A stretch of DNA of 43,994 nucleotides from Bacteroidota bacterium (GTDB lineage: Bacteria; Bacteroidota; Bacteroidia; B-17B0; Aurantibacillaceae), in assembly GCA_030681615.1 (NCBI GenBank), contig JAUXSA010000173.1, positions 1 to 43,994 of the forward strand, read 5' to 3'. Each line of letters begins with the position of its first letter. Position 1 is the first letter of the stretch. The translations under genes were made by a program, and so were the position numbers. The notes under the pieces are model-generated. The model worked only from the letters and a program-made list of their open reading frames with translations, did no database searches and was not told the DNA's origin. This document shows, one piece after another, positions 1-7,689 of the stretch.

Positions 1-1808
1 GGGGCTACGCCGCCTGTTACGCCTGTTATACCCAACACCCCTGTATTGCCCACACAGGCTGTAGGGGAAGTGGTAAAGGTTACGTTGGTGGGAGGGAGTG
101 TATTAACGATTGTAACAATTTTAGTGAACACACAGTTATTAACGTCTTTTACTGTTATTGTATAGTTACCTGCAGGTAAATTAGTTAAAGGTGGTGCGGC
201 AAGGAAGGGGCCGTTGTTTACACTATATGTGTAAGGTCCGGTACCACCCGTTACAACTCCTAAAGCTATTGCTCCGTTAGTATTACCGCAAGAAGCATTG
301 GTAAATGTAGTTGCAAGGTTAGTTACACCAGGGGTATTAGCAATGTTAGTTACGGATGATGTTACGCAGCCGAAATTATTTGTAAGCGCAGCCGTATAGG
401 CGCCTGAGCCCAGACCAGTAACGGTTTGAGAAGGGATGGCATTTCCATTTAATGAATAACTTATTACTGTTTGACCGGCTGGCGTTGTGTTATTAATAAC
501 TATACTTCCATTATTATTACCGCAAATAGCGGGATTTGGAACGATAGTTAAACTCGGATGAGGATTTACAGTAATAACAGATGTTGTAAAAGCGGTACAG
601 CCCCCTGTATTAACGGAGTGAGTAACGGTATAAGTACCAGGTGTTGTAACACTGCCTGGACCATAATTGGCTGACGCACCTGCAGCCGGCGCACCCGCAG
701 TAGGGCTAAACACATAACTATGTGTTCCGCCGGGAGTAGCAGCATTAAAGCTATAACTGTTTCCGTTTAAGCACTGCGTAGGTGTGGGAACTGTAAATGC
801 CGGATTTGGGCCCGCCGTTATGGTGACATTGGATGTGACCGTATGTGAACAGGTTCCGTTGGAGACGACATGTGTAATGGCATAAGTACTGGCATTTGCA
901 AAAGTTATGACGGGGTTGGCAATATTTGCCGAAACAATATTAACGCCGACCGCAGGCGCAGCCGACCAGGTATGTGTTACACCAGCAGTACCGGTGTGGT
1001 TAAAATTAATAGGGGCATTTGCACAGCCTGTTGCCCCAGTAAAAGCAGCAGAAGGGGTAGTGCCAACGTTAACAGTAATTGTTTTTGTAATTGGCACTTG
1101 ACAAGGAGCATTAACCGTTACAGAATAAGTTGTACTCACGGCCGGCGAAACAACAATGCTTGTAGCAGTTGATCCGCTAGGAGTCCATGAATAAGTGGTG
1201 TTTCCGCAAGCTGATGTTGCAATGTTGTTAATAGATAAGGTTGCAGAGTTTGGTGCACAGTAATTGGGTGGTACAGCAGTAACACTAAAATTTAATGCGG
1301 TAAATGCTCCCGGTACAACAAAAGATGTCATGGCCGACCAGGGCCCGGCGGGCGGAATGGCGGTACTGCCCCCCAGCCACTCCCGCGAGCGTAAAAAATA
1401 GGTTTGGCCAGGGCATAGAGCTGTAAAAGGTATGAACACCGCGGTATAAGGCTCCACAACACATTGGTCAGGCCAGCCGGGACCTACATAATTAGGCACA
1501 TTTAATAATCCAAAATACCAAGGGTGAGCGTTATATGTTGTTCCAGGACCAGTCCAGTTATCAATTGTGTTTTGAACTGCAGGAGAGGGTAAGCCTGTTA
1601 AACCTGCAACTGTACAGGCAATCTCCACTTGCATCCAGTAAGGCCCGCAGCCACAAGTAGCCCCATTTGAAGAGCCGTTAACCGTTACCCCAGTTGGCCC
1701 AACTGTAACATTATAATTCATTAACGCTAAACCATGGCATGCCCTTACCTGATAACTTATGAAGGTTATAAAAATAAAGGTGATTAATAATTGTAATTTT
1801 TTATTCAT
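1..1808 (-). CDS. Partial large secreted protein with PKD/SprB-like repeats (C-terminus beyond window)
   Basis: An uninterrupted minus-strand reading frame starts at ATG 1808-1806 (MNKKLQLLITFIFITF...) and is still open at base 1, giving at least 602 residues. I spot-checked the translation at several places and found no stop. Residues 1-23 look like a signal peptide ending near VRA-CHG. A Cys-rich domain of about 140 residues follows (GCGPYW, WPDQCVVEPY). Then come tandem Ig/PKD-type and SprB-like units of about 75-90 residues, rich in Thr, Asn, Gly and paired Cys, for example CGNTNGAIALGVVTGGTGPY followed by LPAGNYTITVKDVNNC. Such proteins in Bacteroidota are exported by Sec, then T9SS, and act as adhesins or gliding-type surface proteins. 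The sorting domain itself would lie outside the window. Substrate unknown. Confidence 0.85.
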   Translation of the reverse strand, partial: MNKKLQLLITFIFITFISYQVRACHGLALMNYNVTVGPTGVTVNGSSNGATCGCGPYWMQVEIACTVAGLTGLPSPAVQNTIDNWTGPGTTYNAHPWYFGLLNVPNYVGPGWPDQCVVEPYTAVFIPFTALCPGQTYFLRSREWLGGSTAIPPAGPWSAMTSFVVPGAFTALNFSVTAVPPNYCAPNSATLSINNIATSACGNTTYSWTPSGSTATSIVVSPAVSTTYSVTVNAPCQVPITKTITVNVGTTPSAAFTGATGCANAPINFNHTGTAGVTHTWSAAPAVGVNIVSANIANPVITFANASTYAITHVVSNGTCSHTVTSNVTITAGPNPAFTVPTPTQCLNGNSYSFNAATPGGTHSYVFSPTAGAPAAGASANYGPGSVTTPGTYTVTHSVNTGGCTAFTTSVITVNPHPSLTIVPNPAICGNNNGSIVINNTTPAGQTVISYSLNGNAIPSQTVTGLGSGAYTAALTNNFGCVTSSVTNIANTPGVTNLATTFTNASCGNTNGAIALGVVTGGTGPYTYSVNNGPFLAAPPLTNLPAGNYTITVKDVNNCVFTKIVTIVNTLPPTNVTFTTSPTACVGNTGVLGITGVTGGVA

Positions 1809-2282
1809 AAACTTAATTTAAATATTAACTATTTTTTTAAAAACAAGTAAAGCATATTAAACTCAAAATGGTAAGTTAAACTAAAACCCCTCAAAGGCTT
1901 TATAAATTGCACATGTTAAATGTAGCAACATATTTAACTTAGTAAAAATCATTCACTCATTCAAATTAACCATTCAATAATTGACTGTTAAAAGAAAATG
2001 TTGAGAACCTGTTAATTACATGTTGATACTATCGGTTTGCACACACTTTCAAGGCCATTGAAACTGGGGAACGGCCTTAAAAGTTGGGGAAATTTTACCC
2101 GCTTTTGGCAAGATTCTCCTAAAAATTTTAGATTTTAGACGTTAGTTAGTTGGCCTGTTTGACTTCTTAAAAATAATAAAAAATGATTTTATTAGAAGTT
2201 TCAAAAAAATTGAAAATAACGAGTGTTATTTCACCTAAATAAACCAATATATATTTTAGGTATATTTGTAAAAAAATAGATT
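1809..2282. other. Divergent intergenic region, 474 bp
   Basis: This is the only gap above 300 bases. It separates the divergent starts of the large repeat protein and ferritin. I see no RNA gene or convincing small ORF. It contains a weak hairpin (AAGGCCATT at 2051-2059 against AACGGCCTT at 2070-2078, one mismatch) and a consensus promoter element just before ferritin. The rest is AT-rich and unremarkable. Confidence 0.6.
2261..2268 (+). promoter_or_regulatory. Bacteroidota -7 element of ferritin gene
   Basis: TATATTTG matches the TAnnTTTG consensus exactly and lies 14 nt before the ferritin ATG, which implies a very short leader. No good TTTG is seen 19-20 nt upstream, so the -33 box is weak or absent. 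Confidence 0.45.
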
Positions 2283-2807
2283 ATGTTATCAGCTAAAGTT
2301 AGTGCGGCATTAAATAAACAAATAGAAATGGAAGGCTCTTCTTCCCAATACTACCTTGCAATGGCAAGTTGGGCAGAAACCCAGGGTTTAAATGGGGTTT
2401 CGGCATTCTTATACGTTCATACAGATGAAGAACGCATGCACATGCTAAAACTGCTTAAGTTTGTGAATGAGCGTGGCGGCCATGGTATAGTGCCTGCATT
2501 AAAACAACCTCCTGTAACATTTAAATCTGTAAAATCTGTTTTTGAAGAAATTTTAAAACATGAAATGAAAGTTACTGCTGAAATAAATAATCTTGTTGAA
2601 ATTACTTTAAAAGAAAAAGATTATACTACCCACAATTTTTTACAATGGTATGTGAGTGAGCAAATAGAAGAAGAAGCTTTAGCAAGACAAATAGTTGATA
2701 AATTGAAATTAATTGGCGATGATAAAAGCGGTCTTTATTTCTTTGACAGGGACCTTGAAGGAATGGCAAAAACTGAAGCTGCAAAAGAAGCTAAGCCGGT
2801 GAAATAA
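2283..2807 (+). CDS. ftnA: Non-haem ferritin
   Basis: The 174-residue four-helix-bundle ferritin stores iron in the cytosol by oxidising Fe(II) at a ferroxidase centre and mineralising Fe(III) in a 24-mer shell. The ferroxidase ligands are all present at FtnA-like positions: E17, E50 and H53 (DEERMHM), E94, Q127 and E130 (SEQIEEE). The length is normal for bacterial ferritin (about 165-175). The C-terminal tail ends in an A/K/E-rich stretch. The gene is preceded by its own consensus promoter and converges with the DivIC-like gene, whose stop lies one base beyond this stop. It therefore looks monocistronic. No Fur or PerR box was recognised. Confidence 0.96.
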   Translation: MLSAKVSAALNKQIEMEGSSSQYYLAMASWAETQGLNGVSAFLYVHTDEERMHMLKLLKFVNERGGHGIVPALKQPPVTFKSVKSVFEEILKHEMKVTAEINNLVEITLKEKDYTTHNFLQWYVSEQIEEEALARQIVDKLKLIGDDKSGLYFFDRDLEGMAKTEAAKEAKPVK

Positions 2808-2808
2808 T

Positions 2809-3093
2809 TTATTTTGTTACAAAAACAAAAACGTCCTCGTTATCTTTTTTCATTAAGTATTTTTCGCGTGCAAAGATCTCGAGGCTTTTTGTATTGGTTT
2901 GCAATTCGCTTAAATTAGTTTTGTTGTTTTCGATTTCAGAGATATAATACTCTTTTTCTTTTTGCAGTTTATTTCGCTTTTGAATCAGATCAAATTGTGT
3001 AACCACATCGTTCTTATCAAAAAAAAGTAACCAAACAATAATTCCAATTATCGTTAAAAAATATTTATTTCGGATGATCTTAATTAAAAACAT
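2809..3093 (-). CDS. DivIC/FtsB-like septum formation initiator
   Basis: A 94-residue single-pass membrane protein starts at ATG 3093. It has a short cytoplasmic N-terminus, one TM segment (about residues 11-26, FLTIIGIIVWLLFF), then a coiled coil (QKRNKLQKEKEYYISEIENN) and the typical end of the family, with ...LEIFAREKYLMKKDNEDVFVF. DivIC/FtsB proteins pair with FtsL and FtsQ at the division septum. A longer frame reaches 3246, but that extension would run antisense into the neighbouring transpeptidase gene. The 3093 start also sits just after a consensus promoter, so I chose the short form. Confidence 0.85.
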   Translation of the reverse strand: MFLIKIIRNKYFLTIIGIIVWLLFFDKNDVVTQFDLIQKRNKLQKEKEYYISEIENNKTNLSELQTNTKSLEIFAREKYLMKKDNEDVFVFVTK

Positions 3094-3109
3094 ACTAAAT
3101 TTAATGTAA

Positions 3110-3117
3110 CAAAAATA
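3110..3117 (-). promoter_or_regulatory. -7 element of the DivIC-like gene
   Basis: On the minus strand this reads TATTTTTG, an exact TAnnTTTG match, 16 nt before ATG 3093. It supports the short start of the DivIC-like gene and lies in the gap between two divergent genes. Confidence 0.4.
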
Positions 3118-3136
3118 GATCAAAAAAAAAGCAAAA

Positions 3137-3904
3137 ATGAACATGAAAAAAAAGATTATCAATACAGCCTTGTTAGTTACGCTTATTTCACTGTTTTCTT
3201 TTCGTTCTACTTTTGATAATGGTTTTAAAACCGCCCAGCTCAGCAATAAGCGGGTAAGAACTGCTTACGATAAAAAATGGGTTAGCTTGCAGGCAGAGTT
3301 GGAGGCTAAAAAAATAAATAAGGATAATTTTGAAGTCTATTTCCGCATTTTTAAACTTGAAAAAGAATTTGAGGTTTGGGTAAAAAATAAAGCAGATATT
3401 AAATATACTTTGTTAAAAACCATTCCGATTTGTGCTTCAAGCGGCGACCTTGGCCCTAAAAGAAAACAAGGAGATTACCAGGTACCCGAAGGTTTTTACG
3501 AGATCGCTACTTTTAATCCAAACAGCAGCTATCATTTAGCCATGAAAATAAATTATCCAAACCAAAGCGATAGAATTAAAAAAACCGGTACCGATCCGGG
3601 TGGTGATATAATGATACATGGTTACTGCGTTACCATTGGTTGCATTCCTTTAGAAAACGATCCTATAGAAGAAGTATATGTTCTTGCCACCGAAAACATG
3701 AACAGGAAAAACGTTACAAAAATGGCCATTTATCCTTGTAAATTCAACGAAAAAAATAACGATATGCTCACAAAAAAATATGATGCAGAAAAAAATAAAT
3801 TCTGGGAAACATTAAAAAAACCTTACCACCATTTCGAAAAAACCAATACTATACCAAAGATCTCAACTTCTAACACAGGAGAATATATTTTTAATGAACA
3901 ATAA
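3137..3904 (+). CDS. L,D-transpeptidase (YkuD/YafK-like) family protein
   Basis: This 255-residue exported protein has an N-terminal hydrophobic segment (residues 7-21). The YkuD catalytic signature is at 161-170: H161-G162...G168-C169, in the string IMIHGYCVTIGCIPLEND. C169 is the nucleophile and H161 the general base. Family enzymes form or cleave 3-3 peptidoglycan crosslinks or attach proteins to peptidoglycan; YafK/DpaA-like members act on Lpp-type links, so the exact reaction is uncertain. Starts at codon 1 and codon 3 (MNM) are both possible. The last 11 nt overlap the following lipoprotein gene, suggesting translational coupling. Confidence 0.85.
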   Translation: MNMKKKIINTALLVTLISLFSFRSTFDNGFKTAQLSNKRVRTAYDKKWVSLQAELEAKKINKDNFEVYFRIFKLEKEFEVWVKNKADIKYTLLKTIPICASSGDLGPKRKQGDYQVPEGFYEIATFNPNSSYHLAMKINYPNQSDRIKKTGTDPGGDIMIHGYCVTIGCIPLENDPIEEVYVLATENMNRKNVTKMAIYPCKFNEKNNDMLTKKYDAEKNKFWETLKKPYHHFEKTNTIPKISTSNTGEYIFNEQ

Positions 3905-4298
3905 TATTATGAACTTTTCTTTCCTAAAAAAAATAATTTTATTGCCAATTTTGTTTGTGCTTGTGTTCTCTTGCGGACAAGGCGGAGAAGAAGATGTTAC
4001 AGTGCCCGATAATATATTAAGTGAAGAAAAATTTACAAAAATACTTCTTGATTTTGCATTAGCCGAAAGCGCAAGTAACATTAATGTAAAAAATGTTCCT
4101 GCAGAGAGATCTGATTCTACTTATGCCTTTGACCCTCTTGTAGAAAATAAAGTTTCGCGCGCCCAATACGATTCTGCAATTGTTTTTTACTCTAAACACC
4201 CCGGCTTATATAAAAAAATATACGAAAATATATTAGTTTCTTTAAGTAAAATGCAAGTTAAAAATGATACTACCAAAATTGGTCAAGTTTCAAAATAG
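3894..4298 (+). CDS. DUF4296 lipoprotein
   Basis: This is a 134-residue lipoprotein. The N-terminal hydrophobic stretch ends in the lipobox VFSC with the lipidated Cys at residue 27. A DUF4296-type domain follows: ILSEEKFTKILLDFALAESA, then a Tyr/Lys-rich helix (YDSAIVFYSKHPGLYKKIYE). DUF4296 is a Bacteroidota family of unknown function. The start overlaps the 3' end of the transpeptidase gene by 11 nt. A second ATG at 3909 (MNFSFLKK) would give a more usual 21-residue signal peptide. Its 3' end overlaps the convergent unknown gene by 29 nt. Confidence 0.8.
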   Translation: MNNNIMNFSFLKKIILLPILFVLVFSCGQGGEEDVTVPDNILSEEKFTKILLDFALAESASNINVKNVPAERSDSTYAFDPLVENKVSRAQYDSAIVFYSKHPGLYKKIYENILVSLSKMQVKNDTTKIGQVSK

Positions 4299-5796
4299 CA
4301 AATTTTTCCCGCTTACCGCCGTCCAAATATAATATTACATCATCTTGCTTGTTTGACTGGTAGGGCATGGGTACGGCATCAAAAATAGCATTGTGGTAGA
4401 TCAGTTTTTTCTCTAAACTTCCATCGTTGTTTAATTTATACATCACCAAGTTAGATCGCGCAAGATTAGTTTCTTTTTTAAAACGATGGAAATTAAAACT
4501 ATTGGCATCTTTCTTAAAATTCTCAGGAGCTTCTAAAAGAATAAAATGCAATTTATCCCCATACATAAATGGCATTGCCTTGGCGATATGTTTAAATCGT
4601 GTGCGGCCCTGGAAAGAATAAATTTTTCGTGGAATAATTTTTTGATATGCTATTTTTCCTGTTTTAGTTTCATTCTTCCAAACAAGTAGCTCTTTAAAAT
4701 AATAGTCCTCCACTCTTTCCGAAACCTGATGATCGAACCCATTCACATTAAAATTCCGAAAATGATCGTACTCTTTTGAACTGGCATTTTTATAATCTGT
4801 GCCGTCATAAAAAGTTAAACTTTCTTTTATAGGTTCGTTTAAGGGCGTTATAACAGAGTATATCTCCTCTGAAAGAGCTATATTAAACATCTGATTAAAA
4901 AAATAAACATTTTCTTCTCCGGAATTATCTTGTTTAGCAAAATGTGCACTTGCAGTAACTACATTATTTATTACACTTAATCTAATACTGTTTAATGCAG
5001 TTAAATTACTTATTGCCAGATCTCTTCGAACGGCAAAAGATGAGTTATTTAAAAAGCCTGCTATAACCAGTGAATCAAAAAACATAACCGGCACTGCCAT
5101 TTGAGCATGGTTAATATATTTTCTTTTAAAAGATGCGATATGAGCTTTTACAAAAACACAAAACAGATCATTACTTTCGTTACACTCAAAGGCAATAGAA
5201 TAACCTGTTGCATCATTTTCAATTGGCAACTTTTTTTTCCATGCGATCTTTCTTTTTTCAACATCAAATAACAATACTAGTTTTTTTACAGCAAAATTGC
5301 CGTAAGTTTGAGAGGCTATAATTAAAATATTATTGTTTTGTGTTCTTTTATATTCAAGATCTACGCGCGTTACACCTTTTTCCTTTTCAATAGTGGCAAG
5401 CTCTATAAAGCTTGAAGCTTTTCCAAGTGTGTCAATGATCTTTAAGTAAAGTGTTTTTTTAGAATTCAAAACTCTTTCGAACAAAAAATAAACCTGATAA
5501 TTGTGTTCAAAAAATAAATGATCTAGTTTTTCGTAATCGAACCAATCTGCATTTACACTGTCTAATTTTAGGGGCGTAAAAGAAAGAATCTCAGCACTTG
5601 GTTTCGCTCTTCTTTCGAGTGTAATATCATGCGCTGCTTTGTTATAACGCAATAAAAAAAAATAACCTGGGTTGTTATTGATAATTGAAATGGGCACGTT
5701 CTTTTTACGTGTTTCAAAATCTCTACTATAAACGGTTTGCGAAAAAAAAGAAACGCAATAAGTCACTAAAAAAGTAATTATTGCAAGCCTGAACAT
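4270..5796 (-). CDS. Secreted protein of unknown function
   Basis: I do not recognise this 508-residue protein. Residues 1-20 form a signal peptide (MFRLAIITFLVTYCVSFFSQ). The rest is beta-rich with no TM segment, no obvious catalytic motif and no T9SS sorting domain. It has many alternating hydrophobic strands and reads like a periplasmic propeller-type protein. Its ATG begins one base after the glmS stop (TAA-A-ATG), so its translation is very probably coupled to GlmS. The last 29 nt overlap the convergent DUF4296 gene. Confidence 0.7.
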   Translation of the reverse strand: MFRLAIITFLVTYCVSFFSQTVYSRDFETRKKNVPISIINNNPGYFFLLRYNKAAHDITLERRAKPSAEILSFTPLKLDSVNADWFDYEKLDHLFFEHNYQVYFLFERVLNSKKTLYLKIIDTLGKASSFIELATIEKEKGVTRVDLEYKRTQNNNILIIASQTYGNFAVKKLVLLFDVEKRKIAWKKKLPIENDATGYSIAFECNESNDLFCVFVKAHIASFKRKYINHAQMAVPVMFFDSLVIAGFLNNSSFAVRRDLAISNLTALNSIRLSVINNVVTASAHFAKQDNSGEENVYFFNQMFNIALSEEIYSVITPLNEPIKESLTFYDGTDYKNASSKEYDHFRNFNVNGFDHQVSERVEDYYFKELLVWKNETKTGKIAYQKIIPRKIYSFQGRTRFKHIAKAMPFMYGDKLHFILLEAPENFKKDANSFNFHRFKKETNLARSNLVMYKLNNDGSLEKKLIYHNAIFDAVPMPYQSNKQDDVILYLDGGKREKFAILKLDQFW

Positions 5797-5797
5797 T

Positions 5798-7642
5798 TTA
5801 TTCTACCGTAACACTCTTTGCCAAATTTCTTGGCTGATCTACATTACAGCCACGCATAACAGCAATATGATACGATAATAATTGTAACGGGATAACAGCG
5901 ATCAACGGTACAAGAAACTCATCTGTTTCAGGAATCTCGATACAATAATCTGCAACACTTTTAACTTCAGTGTCGCCCGAAGTTACAACAGCAATTATTT
6001 TTCCTTTACGTGCTTTTACTTCCTGAATGTTGCTTACCACTTTTTCGTAGTTAGCGCCTTTTGTAGCAATTACAAATACAGGCATCTCCTCGTCAATTAA
6101 AGCAATTGGACCATGTTTCATTTCTGCCGCCGGATAACCTTCGGCGTGGATATAAGAAATTTCTTTTAGTTTTAATGCGCCCTCTAATGCTACCGGGAAA
6201 GAAACACCGCGGCCTAAATATAAAGCATTGCTTGTGTCTTTATGAATGAATGCGATCTCGCGCAGTTGATCATTTAATTTTAATACTTCTTCTATTTTCC
6301 CTGGAATAGCTTCCATTTCGTAACACAGTTGGCGGTAACGGCTCTCTGATAAAGTACCACGCACTTTTGCCATATGCAAGGCCATAAGCGTTAGAACAGT
6401 TACTTGCGCTGTAAATGCTTTTGTGGAGGCAACACCGATCTCAGGACCGGCATGGGTATAACTGCCACCATGCGTTGCACGGGCGATAGATGAACCAACA
6501 ACATTACAAACACCAAGAACAGTAGCGCCTTTTGATTTTGCTAATTCAATGGCAGCTAATGTATCAGCGGTTTCGCCACTTTGTGAGATAGCAATAACTA
6601 TGTCATCCTGAAAGATGATCGGATTTCTGTATCTGAATTCTGAAGCATATTCTACCTCAACAGGCACGCGTGCAAATTCTTCAAATAAATATTCGGCTAC
6701 TAAACCCGCATGCCATGAAGTGCCACAGGCAACAAAAATAATGCGCTTTGCTTTCTCAAATTTCTTTTCATGATCAACAATCCCGCCCATTTTAATTTCA
6801 CCTTCGTTGGCTTTTAACCTTCCGCGCATGCTGTCTAATACAGAACGTGGCTGCTCATAGATCTCTTTTAACATGAAGTGATCGTAACCGCCTTTTTCAA
6901 TAGATTCTATCTCTAATGTTAGTTCCTGTACGTATGGGGTAACTTCTTTATCTTTTAAATTTCTGATCTTTAATTCCTGGCCTCTTCTTAACACTGCTAC
7001 TTGCTCGTCTTCTAAATACACAACGTTCTTTGTGTACTCAATAATTGGTGAAGCATCTGAAGCAATAAAAAAATCATCTGATCCGATACCAATAACCATT
7101 GGACTACCTTTTTTTGCAGCAACAATTGAATCAGGATCGTTCTTATCAAGCACAACAATTGCGTAAGCACCAATAACTTGTTTTAAAGCAGCTTGTACAG
7201 CGTGCCCAAGTTTCATTTTCTCGTGCGTTTTAATTTCTTCAATTAAATGAATAAGTACTTCTGTATCTGTTTGAGATTGGAATGTGTGTCCGCGTTTTGT
7301 TAACCCTTCTTTAATAGCAGCGTAGTTTTCGATGATACCGTTATGGATCATCACCAGATCTTTTGTTTGAGAATAGTGAGGATGTGAATTTACATCATTT
7401 GGCTCACCGTGTGTAGCCCAACGTGTGTGACCAATACCAATGTTACCACTAGTGTCTTCGTTCTTTACAAATGCCAGTAACTCACTTACTTTACCCTTAC
7501 GCTTATAAACATTAAGAGTTCCGGCCTTATTTATCATAGCAACACCAGCGCTATCGTATCCACGATATTCTAAACGTTGTAATCCTTTTATTAAGATCGG
7601 GTAAGCTTCGCGCTTACCAATATATGCTACAATTCCACACAT
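5798..7642 (-). CDS. glmS: Glutamine-fructose-6-phosphate aminotransferase (isomerizing)
   Basis: GlmS (614 residues; family usually about 600-615) makes glucosamine-6-phosphate from fructose-6-phosphate and glutamine, the first step towards UDP-GlcNAc for peptidoglycan and LPS. The N-terminal nucleophile Cys2 is present (MCGIVAYIG), followed by the class II glutaminase domain (HTRWATHGEPND; HNGIIENY). Two SIS domains follow (ACGTSWHAG...ISQSGETADT; LGRGVSFPVALEGALKLKEISYIHAEGY), then the canonical end LAKSVTVE. It lies 47 nt after the rluB-like gene in the same direction and is followed one base later by an unknown secreted protein. No glmS ribozyme is visible in the short leader. Confidence 0.98.
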   Translation of the reverse strand: MCGIVAYIGKREAYPILIKGLQRLEYRGYDSAGVAMINKAGTLNVYKRKGKVSELLAFVKNEDTSGNIGIGHTRWATHGEPNDVNSHPHYSQTKDLVMIHNGIIENYAAIKEGLTKRGHTFQSQTDTEVLIHLIEEIKTHEKMKLGHAVQAALKQVIGAYAIVVLDKNDPDSIVAAKKGSPMVIGIGSDDFFIASDASPIIEYTKNVVYLEDEQVAVLRRGQELKIRNLKDKEVTPYVQELTLEIESIEKGGYDHFMLKEIYEQPRSVLDSMRGRLKANEGEIKMGGIVDHEKKFEKAKRIIFVACGTSWHAGLVAEYLFEEFARVPVEVEYASEFRYRNPIIFQDDIVIAISQSGETADTLAAIELAKSKGATVLGVCNVVGSSIARATHGGSYTHAGPEIGVASTKAFTAQVTVLTLMALHMAKVRGTLSESRYRQLCYEMEAIPGKIEEVLKLNDQLREIAFIHKDTSNALYLGRGVSFPVALEGALKLKEISYIHAEGYPAAEMKHGPIALIDEEMPVFVIATKGANYEKVVSNIQEVKARKGKIIAVVTSGDTEVKSVADYCIEIPETDEFLVPLIAVIPLQLLSYHIAVMRGCNVDQPRNLAKSVTVE

Positions 7643-7689
7643 AGTTATTAAATCAAAAAATGGTTTTCTATCCTTTAAAAATACAAAAT

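Noticed and set aside
870-1172. Plus-strand frames opposite the large repeat protein
   Set aside because: They have biased composition with no start context, and the minus-strand frame is continuous with clear domain motifs.
2809-3246. Long 145-residue form of the DivIC-like protein
   Set aside because: The extra N-terminus overlaps the divergent transpeptidase gene, adds a second hydrophobic tract foreign to the family, and lies upstream of the likely promoter.
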